Assembly: GCA_934256595.1 (NCBI GenBank)
Contig: CAKQOW010000005.1
Location: 1 to 64,000, forward strand
Source of the DNA: an uncultured Clostridia bacterium
GTDB lineage: Bacteria > Bacillota > Clostridia > Peptostreptococcales > Anaerovoracaceae
DNA: 64,000 bases
Reading direction: 5' to 3'
Program-made: the position numbers and the translations under genes
Shown here: one piece after another, positions 8,706 to 17,576 of the stretch
Numbering within the stretch: the stretch's first letter is position 1
Layout of the letters: each line of letters starts with the position of its first letter
Notes under the pieces: generated by a model
Seen by the model: only the letters and a program-made list of their open reading frames with translations
Databases searched by the model: none
Told to the model about the DNA's origin: nothing

Positions 8706-9216
8706 CACTGTTTCGGGGTTTTTTATTCCTGCTGTAATTATTGTCATTCTTCTGTATGGATTATACAGAAAAACTCCGCTTTATGATGTATTTATTGACG
8801 GAGCGAAGGACGGTCTCAAAACCGTTGTTGAAATAATTCCGTTTATACTTGCGGTATTTGTCGGAATTACAGCCCTGACCTCCTCAGGCGCTATGGACTG
8901 GCTGCAGAAAATCTCAGCGCCGCTTTTTAATCTGCTTGGAATTCCTGAGGAACTGATTTCACTCATACTGCTCCGCTCTGTATCCGGCAGCGGCTCTCTG
9001 GCTGTGGCGCAGAATATAATGCAGGTATACGGCACCGATAATCTGATAGGCCGCAGCGCCTCTGTAATGGTGGGAAGCTGTGAAACTATTTTTTATGTGC
9101 TCGCCCTCTATTTCGGTGTAACCTCCGTAAAAAATATGCGCTATGCCTTTCACGTCGGCATAATAGGCTACATAGTATCAATTCTGGCATCGGTCTACAT
9201 CTGTATGATTATCTAG
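8689..9216 (+). CDS. spmB: Spore maturation protein B
   Basis: A 175-residue membrane protein, partner of SpmA. The nucleoside-recognition gate motif is seen twice in style: EIIPFILAVFVGITALTSSG and LLRSVSGSGSLAVAQNI. The ATG at 8689 has an AAAGGAAAT site inside the spmA end, so translation is coupled; a longer frame from 8659 has no ribosome site. Its stop overlaps the convergent trmN6 stop by 4 bp. The window therefore comes from a sporulating lineage. Confidence 0.9.
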   Translation: MSAVFSTVSGFFIPAVIIVILLYGLYRKTPLYDVFIDGAKDGLKTVVEIIPFILAVFVGITALTSSGAMDWLQKISAPLFNLLGIPEELISLILLRSVSGSGSLAVAQNIMQVYGTDNLIGRSASVMVGSCETIFYVLALYFGVTSVKNMRYAFHVGIIGYIVSILASVYICMII

Positions 9217-9950
9217 TCTCTCTCATATATCCGCTGTATTTCGTCCGTATATGTGCCGTCCCCGTTATATACATACAGTTCAGGAAGCAGTTTAAGCTCT
9301 CTGCCTGCGTTTTTGATGCAGTGTATAAGCACTATATTGGCAGCCTGTCCCGATTTGGGACAGACAAATCTCATTGTCTTTGGCTCAAGTCTGTGTTTCC
9401 TTGCGTAATACATAATATCTGCAAGTCTTGAGGGCCTGTGTACCATAAACAGCTCGCCGCGTTCCTCCAGCAGAAATGCTGCCGCAGCTATAAAATCCTC
9501 TAACCTCGCATATACCTCATGACGCGCTATGGTTTTGGCTGTAAGGCCGTTTACAAGGGCGTTTCCCATTTCCATATACGGCGGATTGGACGTGACAGTA
9601 TCAAAACAGCCTTTAAGACTTCTGTCAATATCCTTTACATTGCAGCACAGCATATCGACTCTGTCCTCAAGGCCGTTGAGTTTCACATTTCTGACAGCTC
9701 TTTCATATGAATCCGCCTGTATCTCCACTCCGCAGATCCTTGCCGCGGCAGTCTTGTGACTGAGTATGACCGGGACTATGCCCGTACCTGTGCCGAGATC
9801 TATAATCGCTGATTTTTTCTTTGCGGTATTTGCCGCAAAATCAGCAAGCAGCACAGCGTCCACTCCATAGCAGAAATCCTGAGGTTTTTGTATCAGCTTC
9901 AGTCCGCCAAAGCCTATTTCATCAAGTCTTTCGCTTTCTTTAATATTCAT
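9213..9950 (-). CDS. tRNA1(Val) (adenine37-N6)-methyltransferase-like (YabB/TrmN6)
   Basis: A 245-residue SAM-dependent methyltransferase. Motif I is DLGTGTGIVP (51-60) and the catalytic motif IV is NPPY (122-125), the signature of adenine-N6 methylation. It has no separate RNA-binding domain, like Bacillus YabB and E. coli TrmN6. In Bacillus yabB follows yaaT-yabA, and here it follows the YaaT homologue by 2 bp, which supports the call. The substrate is predicted to be A37 of a valine tRNA. Confidence 0.85.
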   Translation of the reverse strand: MNIKESERLDEIGFGGLKLIQKPQDFCYGVDAVLLADFAANTAKKKSAIIDLGTGTGIVPVILSHKTAAARICGVEIQADSYERAVRNVKLNGLEDRVDMLCCNVKDIDRSLKGCFDTVTSNPPYMEMGNALVNGLTAKTIARHEVYARLEDFIAAAAFLLEERGELFMVHRPSRLADIMYYARKHRLEPKTMRFVCPKSGQAANIVLIHCIKNAGRELKLLPELYVYNGDGTYTDEIQRIYERD

Positions 9951-9952
9951 TG

Positions 9953-10873
9953 CTAATCCTTAATAAGTTTTTTGATTTCCGCTAAAGTTTCGGCGTCCAT
10001 ATCATCATCTATGATATTATCATTATGTTTTTTTCTGTTTCCAAATCTCTTGATTTCTTCTTTTTTGTAGGTATACACGTCATTGCTGAGTTTTTCTTCT
10101 TTATCTGCTGAAGCCTCCTCCTGAACAAGCCTTACCTTTATCTTGTTTTCGAGTATGCTTGTGTCAACAACAACTGCATTGCCCTCTTTGGTGCGTACTC
10201 TCTCTCCCACGTCAGGCATACCTTTTTTCATTTCGCTGTAGACATCGTTTTCGTATTTCAGGCAGCACATAAGTCTGCCGCACACACCCGATATCTTGGC
10301 AGGGTTAAGCGATAAATTCTGTACCTTTGCCATTTTGATTGATACAGGATGGAAATCCGAAAGCCAGCTTGCGCAGCAAAGCGACTTGCCGCAACAGCCT
10401 ATTCCGCCCAGCATTTTGGCTACATCTCTGACGCCTATCTGGCGCAGCTCTATTCTCATTTTGAACACGCCTGCAAGGTCTTTTACCAGTTCTCTGAAAT
10501 CCACTCTTCCGTCTGCTGTAAAATAAAAGATGACCTTGCTGTTGTCAAATGTATATTCAACGTCTACAAGCTTCATATCAAGCCCGTGTTTTTCGACTTT
10601 TTCCTGACATATATTAAGGGTCCTCTCCTTTTTGGCGAGATTCTCCTCGTGTTTTTTGCAGTCGTTTTTGTCTGCAATCCTTATAACCTGTTTCAGCGGA
10701 GTTACTATTTCTTTTTCGGAAACCTCCATTATGTCACTTGAAGCCGTACCAAATTCAGTGCCTCTGGCGGTTTCGACAATGACATTGTCCTCCTCGTGTA
10801 TATCGAAATCACCCGGGTCAAAATAATAAATCTTACCGGCATTTCTAAATCTGACACCAACTACTTTTACCAT
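9953..10873 (-). CDS. ricT: RicT/YaaT (PSP1-domain) regulatory protein
   Basis: A 306-residue PSP1-family protein. In Bacillus RicT(YaaT) forms a complex with RicA and RicF that carries Fe-S clusters, assists the RNase Y degradosome and promotes Spo0A phosphorylation. Cysteine-rich signatures of the family are intact (GGIGCCGKSLCCASWL near 150 and GVCGRLMCCLKYE near 190). The tail after residue 240 is charged and probably disordered. It sits between holB (3 bp gap) and trmN6, exactly as in the conserved Bacillota tmk cluster. The yabA homologue usually next to it is not present. Confidence 0.92.
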   Translation of the reverse strand: MVKVVGVRFRNAGKIYYFDPGDFDIHEEDNVIVETARGTEFGTASSDIMEVSEKEIVTPLKQVIRIADKNDCKKHEENLAKKERTLNICQEKVEKHGLDMKLVDVEYTFDNSKVIFYFTADGRVDFRELVKDLAGVFKMRIELRQIGVRDVAKMLGGIGCCGKSLCCASWLSDFHPVSIKMAKVQNLSLNPAKISGVCGRLMCCLKYENDVYSEMKKGMPDVGERVRTKEGNAVVVDTSILENKIKVRLVQEEASADKEEKLSNDVYTYKKEEIKRFGNRKKHNDNIIDDDMDAETLAEIKKLIKD

Positions 10874-10876
10874 TAT

Positions 10877-11665
10877 CTATCCTCCGATTTTAATTATCAT
10901 TTCTTTTAGCGCATAAGAAATATTCATATTCTTCAGGATTTTGCGTCTGGCCTCCTCTATGGCCGAAATACTGCTGTAAATACTGCTGCTGCTGTATTTC
11001 ACGCTGCCGTCTATAATAAAATCCCTGTATATCTTCTCCAGACAGTCAAGAACAGCCATTGTTTCACGCCTGTCCTTTGCCAGTTTTTCGGCATAGGCTT
11101 TAAGAACATAAAACGGCTCTTCCTCATATATCATTTTTTCAAGCTCTGTCGCTTTGCTTAAAGTCCCTGCTTCAGTCTGCCGCCCTGTGCTTTCAAGTCT
11201 GTAAACCGCGCATCTTGACAGTATTGTCGGAAGAAAATTCTCTATATTATCCGCAAGCAGAATTATCACGGTTCCACAAGGAGGCTCCTCCAGAGTTTTA
11301 AGGAGTCTGTTCTGGGCCCATCTTGTCATAGTATCCGCATTTTCGATTACAGCTATGTTTCTGCTGCCTGCAAAAGGCTTGTTTTTGAGTTTTTCCTGAA
11401 GCTTTTCTATGTCCTCATCTTTCACGCTGTTTTCAGGCGAAATGATGAACAGATCCTCATAATTGCCGTTGTCTATCTTGCGACAGACTGCGCACTCACC
11501 GCAGCCGCCGCTGTCACACAAAACTGATTTTACAAAGTTCATCGCAAATGCGGTCTTGTCTACGGTATAATCCCCCTCAAAAATATATGCGTGGGATATA
11601 TTGCCGTTTGCTATGGCGCGATTAAGCCTTTCGGCGGCTTTGCTGCCAATTCCGTCACTTATCAT
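10877..11665 (-). CDS. holB: DNA polymerase III subunit delta'
   Basis: A 262-residue clamp-loader subunit. It shows an AAA+ lid and zinc-binding segment (CDSGGCGECAVCR) and the AQNRLLKTLEEPP motif typical of HolB, followed by LADNIENFLPTILSRC, the arginine-finger-like SRC motif. The P-loop position reads GDYTVDKTAFA, which is degenerate, as expected for delta'. The ATG at 11665 overlaps the tmk stop by 11 bp; the frame continues upstream to 11728 inside tmk without a ribosome site. It loads the beta clamp during replication together with DnaX and HolA. Confidence 0.92.
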   Translation of the reverse strand: MISDGIGSKAAERLNRAIANGNISHAYIFEGDYTVDKTAFAMNFVKSVLCDSGGCGECAVCRKIDNGNYEDLFIISPENSVKDEDIEKLQEKLKNKPFAGSRNIAVIENADTMTRWAQNRLLKTLEEPPCGTVIILLADNIENFLPTILSRCAVYRLESTGRQTEAGTLSKATELEKMIYEEEPFYVLKAYAEKLAKDRRETMAVLDCLEKIYRDFIIDGSVKYSSSSIYSSISAIEEARRKILKNMNISYALKEMIIKIGG

Positions 11666-12278
11666 CAATAAGCCTTTCCAGATATGCTCTGATTTCGTCA
11701 AAAATATCTTCAATGCCGCCCGACGCATCTATGCCCACAATTCTGTCTGCATAGGTTTTTTCGAGCTCCTCATATCCGTTATATACTCTGCGGTGAAAAT
11801 CCAGCTTTTCGAGTTCAAGTCTGTCCTCCTGCCCCGGTACAAGCCTGCCCTTGCCCACCTCGGGATCAAGTTTAAGCAGAAATGTAATGTCCGGAATGCA
11901 ATCCTCAACGGCATAGCTGTTGATAACCTTTACGGCCTCGCCAAGTTCTCTGCCGTAGCCCTGATATGCAATAGATGAATCTACAAATCTGTCACATATT
12001 ACTGTTGTTCCCTTTGCCAGCGCAGGCCTTATAACCTGCTGTACGTGCTGGGTTCTGGAGGCTGCATAGAGCATAGCCTCTGTCATTGCATGCATTTCAG
12101 AATTGTTCCTGTCAAGAATAAGCTCACGGATTTTCTCTCCGATTGCTGTACCGCCCGGCTCTCTCGTAAGCAGAACGCTCATTCCTCTCGCTTCCAGGAA
12201 CTCCTTTACTTTGTTTATCTGTGTTGATTTACCGGAGCCGTCTCCGCCTTCAAAGGTAATAAATAAATTTCCTGTCAT
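11655..12278 (-). CDS. tmk: Thymidylate kinase
   Basis: A 207-residue P-loop kinase that phosphorylates dTMP to dTDP. Motifs present: FEGGDGSGKST (P-loop, about 9-19), LTREPGGT (DR/ER substrate loop) and CDRFVDSSIAYQGYGR. Length and motif set are fully typical. The start overlaps the stop of a 39-residue upstream gene as TAATG, and holB follows with an 11 bp overlap, so it is coupled on both sides in the tmk-holB-ricT-trmN6 operon. Confidence 0.96.
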   Translation of the reverse strand: MTGNLFITFEGGDGSGKSTQINKVKEFLEARGMSVLLTREPGGTAIGEKIRELILDRNNSEMHAMTEAMLYAASRTQHVQQVIRPALAKGTTVICDRFVDSSIAYQGYGRELGEAVKVINSYAVEDCIPDITFLLKLDPEVGKGRLVPGQEDRLELEKLDFHRRVYNGYEELEKTYADRIVGIDASGGIEDIFDEIRAYLERLIDDK

Positions 12279-12397
12279 TATTTCACCCGCCTGGATTTGC
12301 CGATAACTTCTTCCATTGATTTAGTAAAAAGTATAAGAGCCAGATATCCCACAGGTATGCAAAGCATTATTGCAAGCAGTATTCTAAAAAATATCAT
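12278..12397 (-). CDS. 39-residue single-pass membrane peptide upstream of tmk
   Basis: A short gene with clear translation signals: AAAGGAGAGG ribosome site 7 bp before the ATG at 12397, and a TAATG overlap with tmk. The product begins MIFFRILLAIMLCIPVGYL, a hydrophobic helix of about 20 residues, and ends with a charged tail (KSMEEVIGKSRRVK), so it should be an inner-membrane peptide with a cytoplasmic C-terminus. I do not recognise a family. The tight coupling implies that it is translated, and it may serve partly to set tmk translation. Confidence 0.7.
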   Translation of the reverse strand: MIFFRILLAIMLCIPVGYLALILFTKSMEEVIGKSRRVK

Positions 12398-12672
12398 AAG
12401 ACCTCTCCTTTAAACATTATCTGCTCTTTTCACAGAACCAATGTGCCTATTATATCATAAAATGCATTAAACCTCTACATTAAAGTCAAATCATAGCATA
12501 AAATGTTTAAATTAAACCTTTCGCATTTTCATGACTAAAATTTCAGTTCTGCAAATGAAACAGGCAACCCACCATAAAGTGAACTGCCTGCCAAACACCT
12601 TAATTCAATTGTTTTAATACATTAAGATATACTCTGTTAAGTCTCCTGAGCAATGTACCTTATTCAGGTTAT
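12398..12672. other. Intergenic stretch with no gene
   Basis: AT-rich 275 bp between the tmk operon and a gene remnant. I see no RNA gene or open frame with a ribosome site. Inside it, CAGGCA (12561..12566) and TGCCTG (12585..12590) can pair, a possible weak terminator for the remnant on its right; the following T-run is poor. Confidence 0.5.
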
Positions 12673-13063
12673 TTACTTACTCCAGCGTCTAGCTCCATAG
12701 CTGCACTGCTTCAGCGCGGTCTGAGCTACAAGCTTCTTGCCGTCATATACCATCACCTTAGCCTTGTAGTAGTACTTAGTACCTTTCTTGCCCTTAGTGC
12801 TTATATATGAGTTTGAGGTCTTGGTCTTAATAGCCTTATACTTTGAAGCCTTCTTAGTTGATCTATAGAACTTATACTTAACAGTATATCCCATAGCCTT
12901 TGCTTCCTTAATCAGGCTGTTATTGTTCTTAACGCTCACCTTAATCTTAACATTCTTCTTTGAAGTCTTTGAAGTAGTTGCCTTAAGTTTAGCTTCCCTG
13001 ATTAAGGAATTTATCTTATCAGCGTTCTGCTTCTCTATGATTTTCTCTGCATCTGCTTTCTCT
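12673..13063 (-). pseudogene. 3' remnant of a surface-protein gene (orphan C-terminal domain)
   Basis: About 130 codons matching the C-terminal domain of the 941-residue surface protein at 22924..25749 at both DNA and protein level (shared AEKIIEKQN, INSLIREAK, YTVKYKFYRST, KGT.YYYKAKV, final WSK). The frame stays open upstream to a TAA at 13078..13080, but similarity stops near 13063 and there is no start codon or ribosome site for this frame; a GTG at 12939 lies within the homology and has no convincing ribosome site. It is best read as the left-over 3' end of a lost paralogue or a silent donor cassette. The first 100 bp and last 60 bp of the match are the most similar. Confidence 0.75.
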
Positions 13064-13201
13064 TTAATATCTATACATTATCGAAGCCTCTCCGGCTGTT
13101 CGTTAAGAGAATAAATTATATATTTCATTCTTACCTTGTTCACAGTAATTTCTAAGCCACAAAATCTTTCTCAAAACAAATTATCTATCACAAGTATAAC
13201 A

Positions 13202-13684
13202 TCAATCTTCTATATCAAAAACTGCTTTTTCATAGTCTGCAACATAGTATCTGATGTTTTTTCTGCCCTTTTGGATTATCCTGTGGCCCTCTGCTTCAAG
13301 CATCTGTTTCTGGGAAGCAATGCCTCCCGGATATTTAGGATTAAGCTCGCCGCCTGCCTTGAGAGTTCTCCAGTAGGGAGTCTTATCCGTATCTCTCTGG
13401 TGGCTTGCCCATGCCGCAATGGATACAAATATGCCCGCTGTAATAGGCTCTGTAAAATCGGCATCGTTTGCGCGGGCAAAATATTCTCTGATATCACCTG
13501 CAGTAACAACCTTTCCGAAAGGAACTTTTTTCATTACCTCATCATAGGCTGCGGGAGGCGCAAAGTACATTCTGTTTCCTCCATATTTCTGTATGGTTTT
13601 TTCATCGGTTACTATCTGTATCCTGGGCATATCCCTGCTGTCTGCAAGCATAGCGTTAAAGTCCTTTTTATCTTCGTTTGCCAT
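13202..13684 (-). CDS. MGMT-fold alkyltransferase-like protein
   Basis: A 160-residue protein whose middle (KKVPFGKVVTAGDIREYFA, residues 47-65) and end (TPYWRTLKAGGELNPKYPGG...Q..LEAEGHRI) follow the DNA-binding domain of O6-alkylguanine methyltransferases. The usual active-site PCHR is replaced by a Trp-containing TPYWRTL, as in alkyltransferase-like (ATL) proteins that flag alkylated bases for nucleotide excision repair rather than repairing them. Both ends carry about 40 extra residues. The next gene, the U32 peptidase, reads into it with a 14 bp gap. Function as a DNA-lesion binder is inferred from fold only. Confidence 0.7.
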   Translation of the reverse strand: MANEDKKDFNAMLADSRDMPRIQIVTDEKTIQKYGGNRMYFAPPAAYDEVMKKVPFGKVVTAGDIREYFARANDADFTEPITAGIFVSIAAWASHQRDTDKTPYWRTLKAGGELNPKYPGGIASQKQMLEAEGHRIIQKGRKNIRYYVADYEKAVFDIED

Positions 13685-13698
13685 AATGTCATCACTCC

Positions 13699-15834
13699 TT
13701 ATATATACACGCAGTTTATATATTCACTGCTTCGCTTATCCGGCATTTTCACTCTGCCTTTTGAGAGTATGATTGATTTGTCTCCGGCATCATTTCTTAT
13801 GACTCTGTAGGTTTCGCCCTTTCTGTCTGTAAGGCTTCTTCCCCGTATTATATGTTCGCTGACCATAAGCGGCAGATTGCCCTCACCCTTTTCGAGGCTT
13901 TCCAGTGAAAGGGCGGAGGCTGCTACTCCAAGTTTTTTCAGAAGCGCGTCAGTATATCTGTTATATACATTAAGGCCGTAGCCTCCGTATACTGCAATTC
14001 CTCTCGATACAAACACCTCTATCCAGCACAGGTTTCCGATCATTATGCCGTTTGCTCTTACGGCCTCGCATATGCTGTCAATATTACTTTCTATATATTC
14101 ATCTTCTCTGCCCTTTGAAATGTTGCTGATATATGGTATTACCTGATAATTGTCGCCGAGTTTTTCATCTATACTTTCTCTGTTTTTCATATAGCTTATT
14201 AATGGCAGAAATATGCTGAGTCTGCCGTCATGCTGCTGTAAGAGCCGCGCAAATTCTCTGCCCTCAATACCCTTTATATCCGTTACATATATGCCTGTCA
14301 TTTCTGTTTTTCCACCGGCAGGAAGCTCCGGCGTTAAGATTTCCCGCTTTGCCCTGCCTCTGCCTTTGATTTCCTGCAGGGCTTCGAGAGCATGTCTTCT
14401 CATTGCGTTAATCGCGGACACAGGCACAGAAATATCACTTTCAATACTGCACTCTGTTTCGGCTGCTTCAAAAGGTGTGTTTCCTGTCTTGCCAAGCTGT
14501 TTTCTTACCGTATCCTCATCAAGAGGTCTGTTTACAGCTCTTTCGCATACAGCATCTCCTGTGATTTCAGCCTTAAAATCGCCGTCTTCTGCAAGCAGCT
14601 TCGGATAGCTGCCGTATTCAGCAGTGAAAGTAAAGCTTACAGGAACCTTTCTTAAAAACCTGCCCTCTTCAAAGGTTTTGCGAAGAGCTTTAAGCTGGGC
14701 GCTGCTGCTGGTTCTGTAGACATCAGCCCCTTTGCTTACATAGCCTTTAAAATCTCCGATATCCAGCTTGCCTCTGCCTGCTTCTTTAATATATGTGACT
14801 ATGTTTCCGGTGATTTCCCTGCCGTGTATTTCAATACCGTCACCGTTTGCTATATCCTCATTTGTCTTTATTCTCACTATCTGTCCGTTCTTCTCAAGAA
14901 CTCTGCCTATATATACACCTCTGTGCTTTGGTATATCTCCCGATAGAAATTCCCTGCCCGGATTTTTATCAAGATAGCCTTGTGTAAATCCGCCTCTGCT
15001 AAATATCTGCTCGAGCGCTCTGCGGTCAGCCTCATCAACTGTGATGCTGCCGGTTTCATAATACATATTGAGATATTTTCTGTATATGGCTGTGACCTGC
15101 GCAACATACTCCGCAGATTTCATTCTGCCCTCTATCTTAAATGAGCTGACGCCTGCCTCTGCAAATTCACCCAGTCTGTCAACAGTGCACATATCCTTGG
15201 GGCTGAGATAATAGCCCTCTCTGCCGTCAAGGCTGTATCTGAGTCTGCATGGCTGCGCGCAGAGCCCTCTGTTGCCGCTTCTGCCGCCTATTATTCTGCT
15301 CATCTGACACTGCCCCGAATAGCAGAAGCACATAGCTCCGTGAACAAACACCTCTATATCCGTGCCTGTATCTGACGCCTGCCTTATTTCCTCAAGGGAC
15401 AGCTCTCTCGCAGGCACCACTCTCTCATAGCCAAGCTCTGCGGCTTTTTTAATTCCTCTGACGTTATATATGCTTGCCTGAGTTGAAAGGTGCAGCGGGA
15501 AGTCCGGCAGAGCCGCTCTGACAATGCTGCCAAAGCCTATATCCTGTATTATAAGGGCGTCTGCGCCCATTTCATAAAGCTCTCCGGCATATTGAAGCCC
15601 AGCCTCAAGCTCCTCGTCTTTGAACAGAGTATTGACCGTAATATATACCTTAACATCTCTGATATGAGCATATTCTATGGCACGCTTCATCTCCTCTGCC
15701 GTAAAGTTATCTGCATTTATGCGGGCGTTAAAGCTGTGTCCGCCCATATATACCGCATCTGCGCCGTTTTCGACTGCGGCAATAAGCTGCTTCATACCTC
15801 CTGCCGGAGCAAGAAGCTCACATTTTGTTTTCAT
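13699..15834 (-). CDS. U32-family peptidase (DUF3656-containing)
   Basis: A 711-residue protein. Residues 1-330 are the U32 collagenase-like TIM-barrel (ELLAPAGGMKQLIAAVENGADAVYMGG; HGAMCFCYSGQCQMSR; CAQPCRLRY with the four conserved cysteines; SSFKIEGRMKSAEYV). The remaining 380 residues match the long-form layout with a DUF3656-type domain and a further C-terminal region. Related U32 proteins act in tRNA/ubiquinone hydroxylation (TrhP, UbiU) with an Fe-S cluster, so an RNA-modification role is as likely as proteolysis. It is separated by 70 bp from a divergent permease. Confidence 0.88.
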   Translation of the reverse strand: MKTKCELLAPAGGMKQLIAAVENGADAVYMGGHSFNARINADNFTAEEMKRAIEYAHIRDVKVYITVNTLFKDEELEAGLQYAGELYEMGADALIIQDIGFGSIVRAALPDFPLHLSTQASIYNVRGIKKAAELGYERVVPARELSLEEIRQASDTGTDIEVFVHGAMCFCYSGQCQMSRIIGGRSGNRGLCAQPCRLRYSLDGREGYYLSPKDMCTVDRLGEFAEAGVSSFKIEGRMKSAEYVAQVTAIYRKYLNMYYETGSITVDEADRRALEQIFSRGGFTQGYLDKNPGREFLSGDIPKHRGVYIGRVLEKNGQIVRIKTNEDIANGDGIEIHGREITGNIVTYIKEAGRGKLDIGDFKGYVSKGADVYRTSSSAQLKALRKTFEEGRFLRKVPVSFTFTAEYGSYPKLLAEDGDFKAEITGDAVCERAVNRPLDEDTVRKQLGKTGNTPFEAAETECSIESDISVPVSAINAMRRHALEALQEIKGRGRAKREILTPELPAGGKTEMTGIYVTDIKGIEGREFARLLQQHDGRLSIFLPLISYMKNRESIDEKLGDNYQVIPYISNISKGREDEYIESNIDSICEAVRANGIMIGNLCWIEVFVSRGIAVYGGYGLNVYNRYTDALLKKLGVAASALSLESLEKGEGNLPLMVSEHIIRGRSLTDRKGETYRVIRNDAGDKSIILSKGRVKMPDKRSSEYINCVYI

Positions 15835-15904
15835 TTCAGGTTCCTCTTGTAAATATTTCTTCTGTGTAAGTACATACTAACAATTATATAGGGAGGCTGC
15901 TGTT

Positions 15905-17056
15905 ATGTCAAAACTAAAGGAAATCATAAAAGATGAAAATTTCATAAGGCTCACCGTTTTTGTATCCTTTAATGCTCTGGTTTTGTATATTCTGTTTTTT
16001 GCCGTAAAAAACATAGGAAAAGCCGCAGCTCTTCTGCTTGCGGCACTGTCTGCCCTGCTGCATGCCCTGACTCCCGTAATTATAGGGATTGTTCTTGCAT
16101 ATATACTGGCGCCGCTTGTGGAATGGGTTTCCTCATATATTCATTTTTCAGCCTCCGACGATATAGTTACCGATGAAAAGCTGCGAAAAAGAGAAAGATA
16201 TCTTGGTACGGCAATTTCTTTCATACTCATTACCGCCGCTTTATCCGCCGTTATTTTCGGTCTTGTGTATCTTGTTTCGGGCAGCATCAGAAGTATGGAT
16301 ATAAATGCTGTGATAACCCGGCTTGATGAAAAACTGAAGCTGTGGATTGATTTCCTGCCGGGGAATTTCCTTTATGATAACTGGGTAAGGTTTTATTCAA
16401 AAGCCGAAAAGCTGCTCTCAGATATTGACGCTGCCTCTGTCACAAGAGTCTTTCTCGATGTATTTCTCGGAATTATAGCCTCTGTTTATCTGATTGCCGA
16501 CAGGAATTTTTTTATCCGGCTCTGCCGCAAGCTGCTTCACATAACACTGCCGCAGAAAGCCTGCGCGGTAACTGTCGATATACTGCACGAAATAAATAAT
16601 ATAGTTTCAAGATTTCTGAGAGGGATATTCATTGACAGTCTGCTGGTGGCGCTGCTTTCGGCTGCCGCTCTTTCTGTTACTGGCATCGACTTTGCCGTAT
16701 TTATAGGTCTGCTTGCAGGCGTGTTCAATGTAATTCCGTATTTCGGTCCTCTTCTGGGTATGATACCCGCATTTATTTCCGGCATAATTTCAGGGGATAT
16801 TATGAAAGGCATACTCGCCGTTATAATACTGTTTGCGGTGCAGCAGCTCGACTCGAATTTCATATATCCGAAAGTGGTGGGAAAATCAACAGGCCTAAAG
16901 CCTCTGTTTGTCCTTGCAGCCGTCTCCGCAGGCGGATATTTTGCAGGAATTGCCGGTATGATACTGTCTGTTCCCGCTGCAGGAATAATCAGCCTGTTTG
17001 TTACAAGATGGGCAATGAAAAAAGAAAAGCCTGCCGGAAAGGCAGACTCCTCGTAA
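15905..17056 (+). CDS. AI-2E family transporter (PerM/YdiK/YtvI-like)
   Basis: A 383-residue polytopic membrane protein with about eight helices; paired N-terminal helices (28-75), a central soluble segment, and the conserved C-terminal block GLLAGVFNVIPYFGPLLGMIP followed by the QQLDSNFIYPKVVGKSTGL motif that defines the family. Members export diverse solutes and some drive Na+/H+ antiport; AI-2 export is known for only one. The ATG at 15905 follows AGGGAGG. It stands alone as the only plus-strand gene between two minus-strand units, convergent with a GNAT gene. Confidence 0.88.
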   Translation: MSKLKEIIKDENFIRLTVFVSFNALVLYILFFAVKNIGKAAALLLAALSALLHALTPVIIGIVLAYILAPLVEWVSSYIHFSASDDIVTDEKLRKRERYLGTAISFILITAALSAVIFGLVYLVSGSIRSMDINAVITRLDEKLKLWIDFLPGNFLYDNWVRFYSKAEKLLSDIDAASVTRVFLDVFLGIIASVYLIADRNFFIRLCRKLLHITLPQKACAVTVDILHEINNIVSRFLRGIFIDSLLVALLSAAALSVTGIDFAVFIGLLAGVFNVIPYFGPLLGMIPAFISGIISGDIMKGILAVIILFAVQQLDSNFIYPKVVGKSTGLKPLFVLAAVSAGGYFAGIAGMILSVPAAGIISLFVTRWAMKKEKPAGKADSS

Positions 17057-17068
17057 AAATCTGGTGTG

Positions 17069-17485
17069 TTATGAATTAAGCCATTTGACCATACCTGCGC
17101 CCATTGTATCATTTGGTCTTGCCGTAAAGCCGAACTTTGCATAAAAGCCTTCATTTCCCGATGTGGCCATAAGGTTTATCATAATGCAGCTTCCGTCCTT
17201 TGCACGCTCCTCAAACCATTTGTTTATCTCTGTCAGCATGTGTCTGCCTATGCCTGATTTCTGATATTCGGGCAGCACCATCACATCGGCTATAAGATAC
17301 ATATATCCGCCGTCACCGATTATTCTTGCTGATCCTACGGCTTTGTCTCCGTCATAGGCTGCAATAACATACTCTGAATTATCAAGACCTCTCTGAGCCT
17401 GCTCCAAATCAAGCATCTTCCAGCCCACTGCGCCTCGCATTTCATTGTATTCCTTTACATCTATTGTATTGCTGTATGTTATCAT
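17069..17485 (-). CDS. GNAT-family N-acetyltransferase
   Basis: A 138-residue GCN5-type acetyltransferase. The acetyl-CoA site motif A is seen as VLPEYQKSGIGRHMLTE (residues 73-89), followed by the late EGFYAKFGFTARPN segment. It is a single domain with no targeting sequence. The acceptor substrate is unknown. It stands in its own transcript between the AI-2E transporter and the cation-efflux gene; no clear partner. Confidence 0.85.
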   Translation of the reverse strand: MITYSNTIDVKEYNEMRGAVGWKMLDLEQAQRGLDNSEYVIAAYDGDKAVGSARIIGDGGYMYLIADVMVLPEYQKSGIGRHMLTEINKWFEERAKDGSCIMINLMATSGNEGFYAKFGFTARPNDTMGAGMVKWLNS

Positions 17486-17576
17486 AATTTTCTCCGTTTC
17501 AGTTCATCTGTAAGTCCTGTTGCATGCATCATTATCTAAATATATTATAGCTGCAGAAGCCTTGAAATGAAATATA

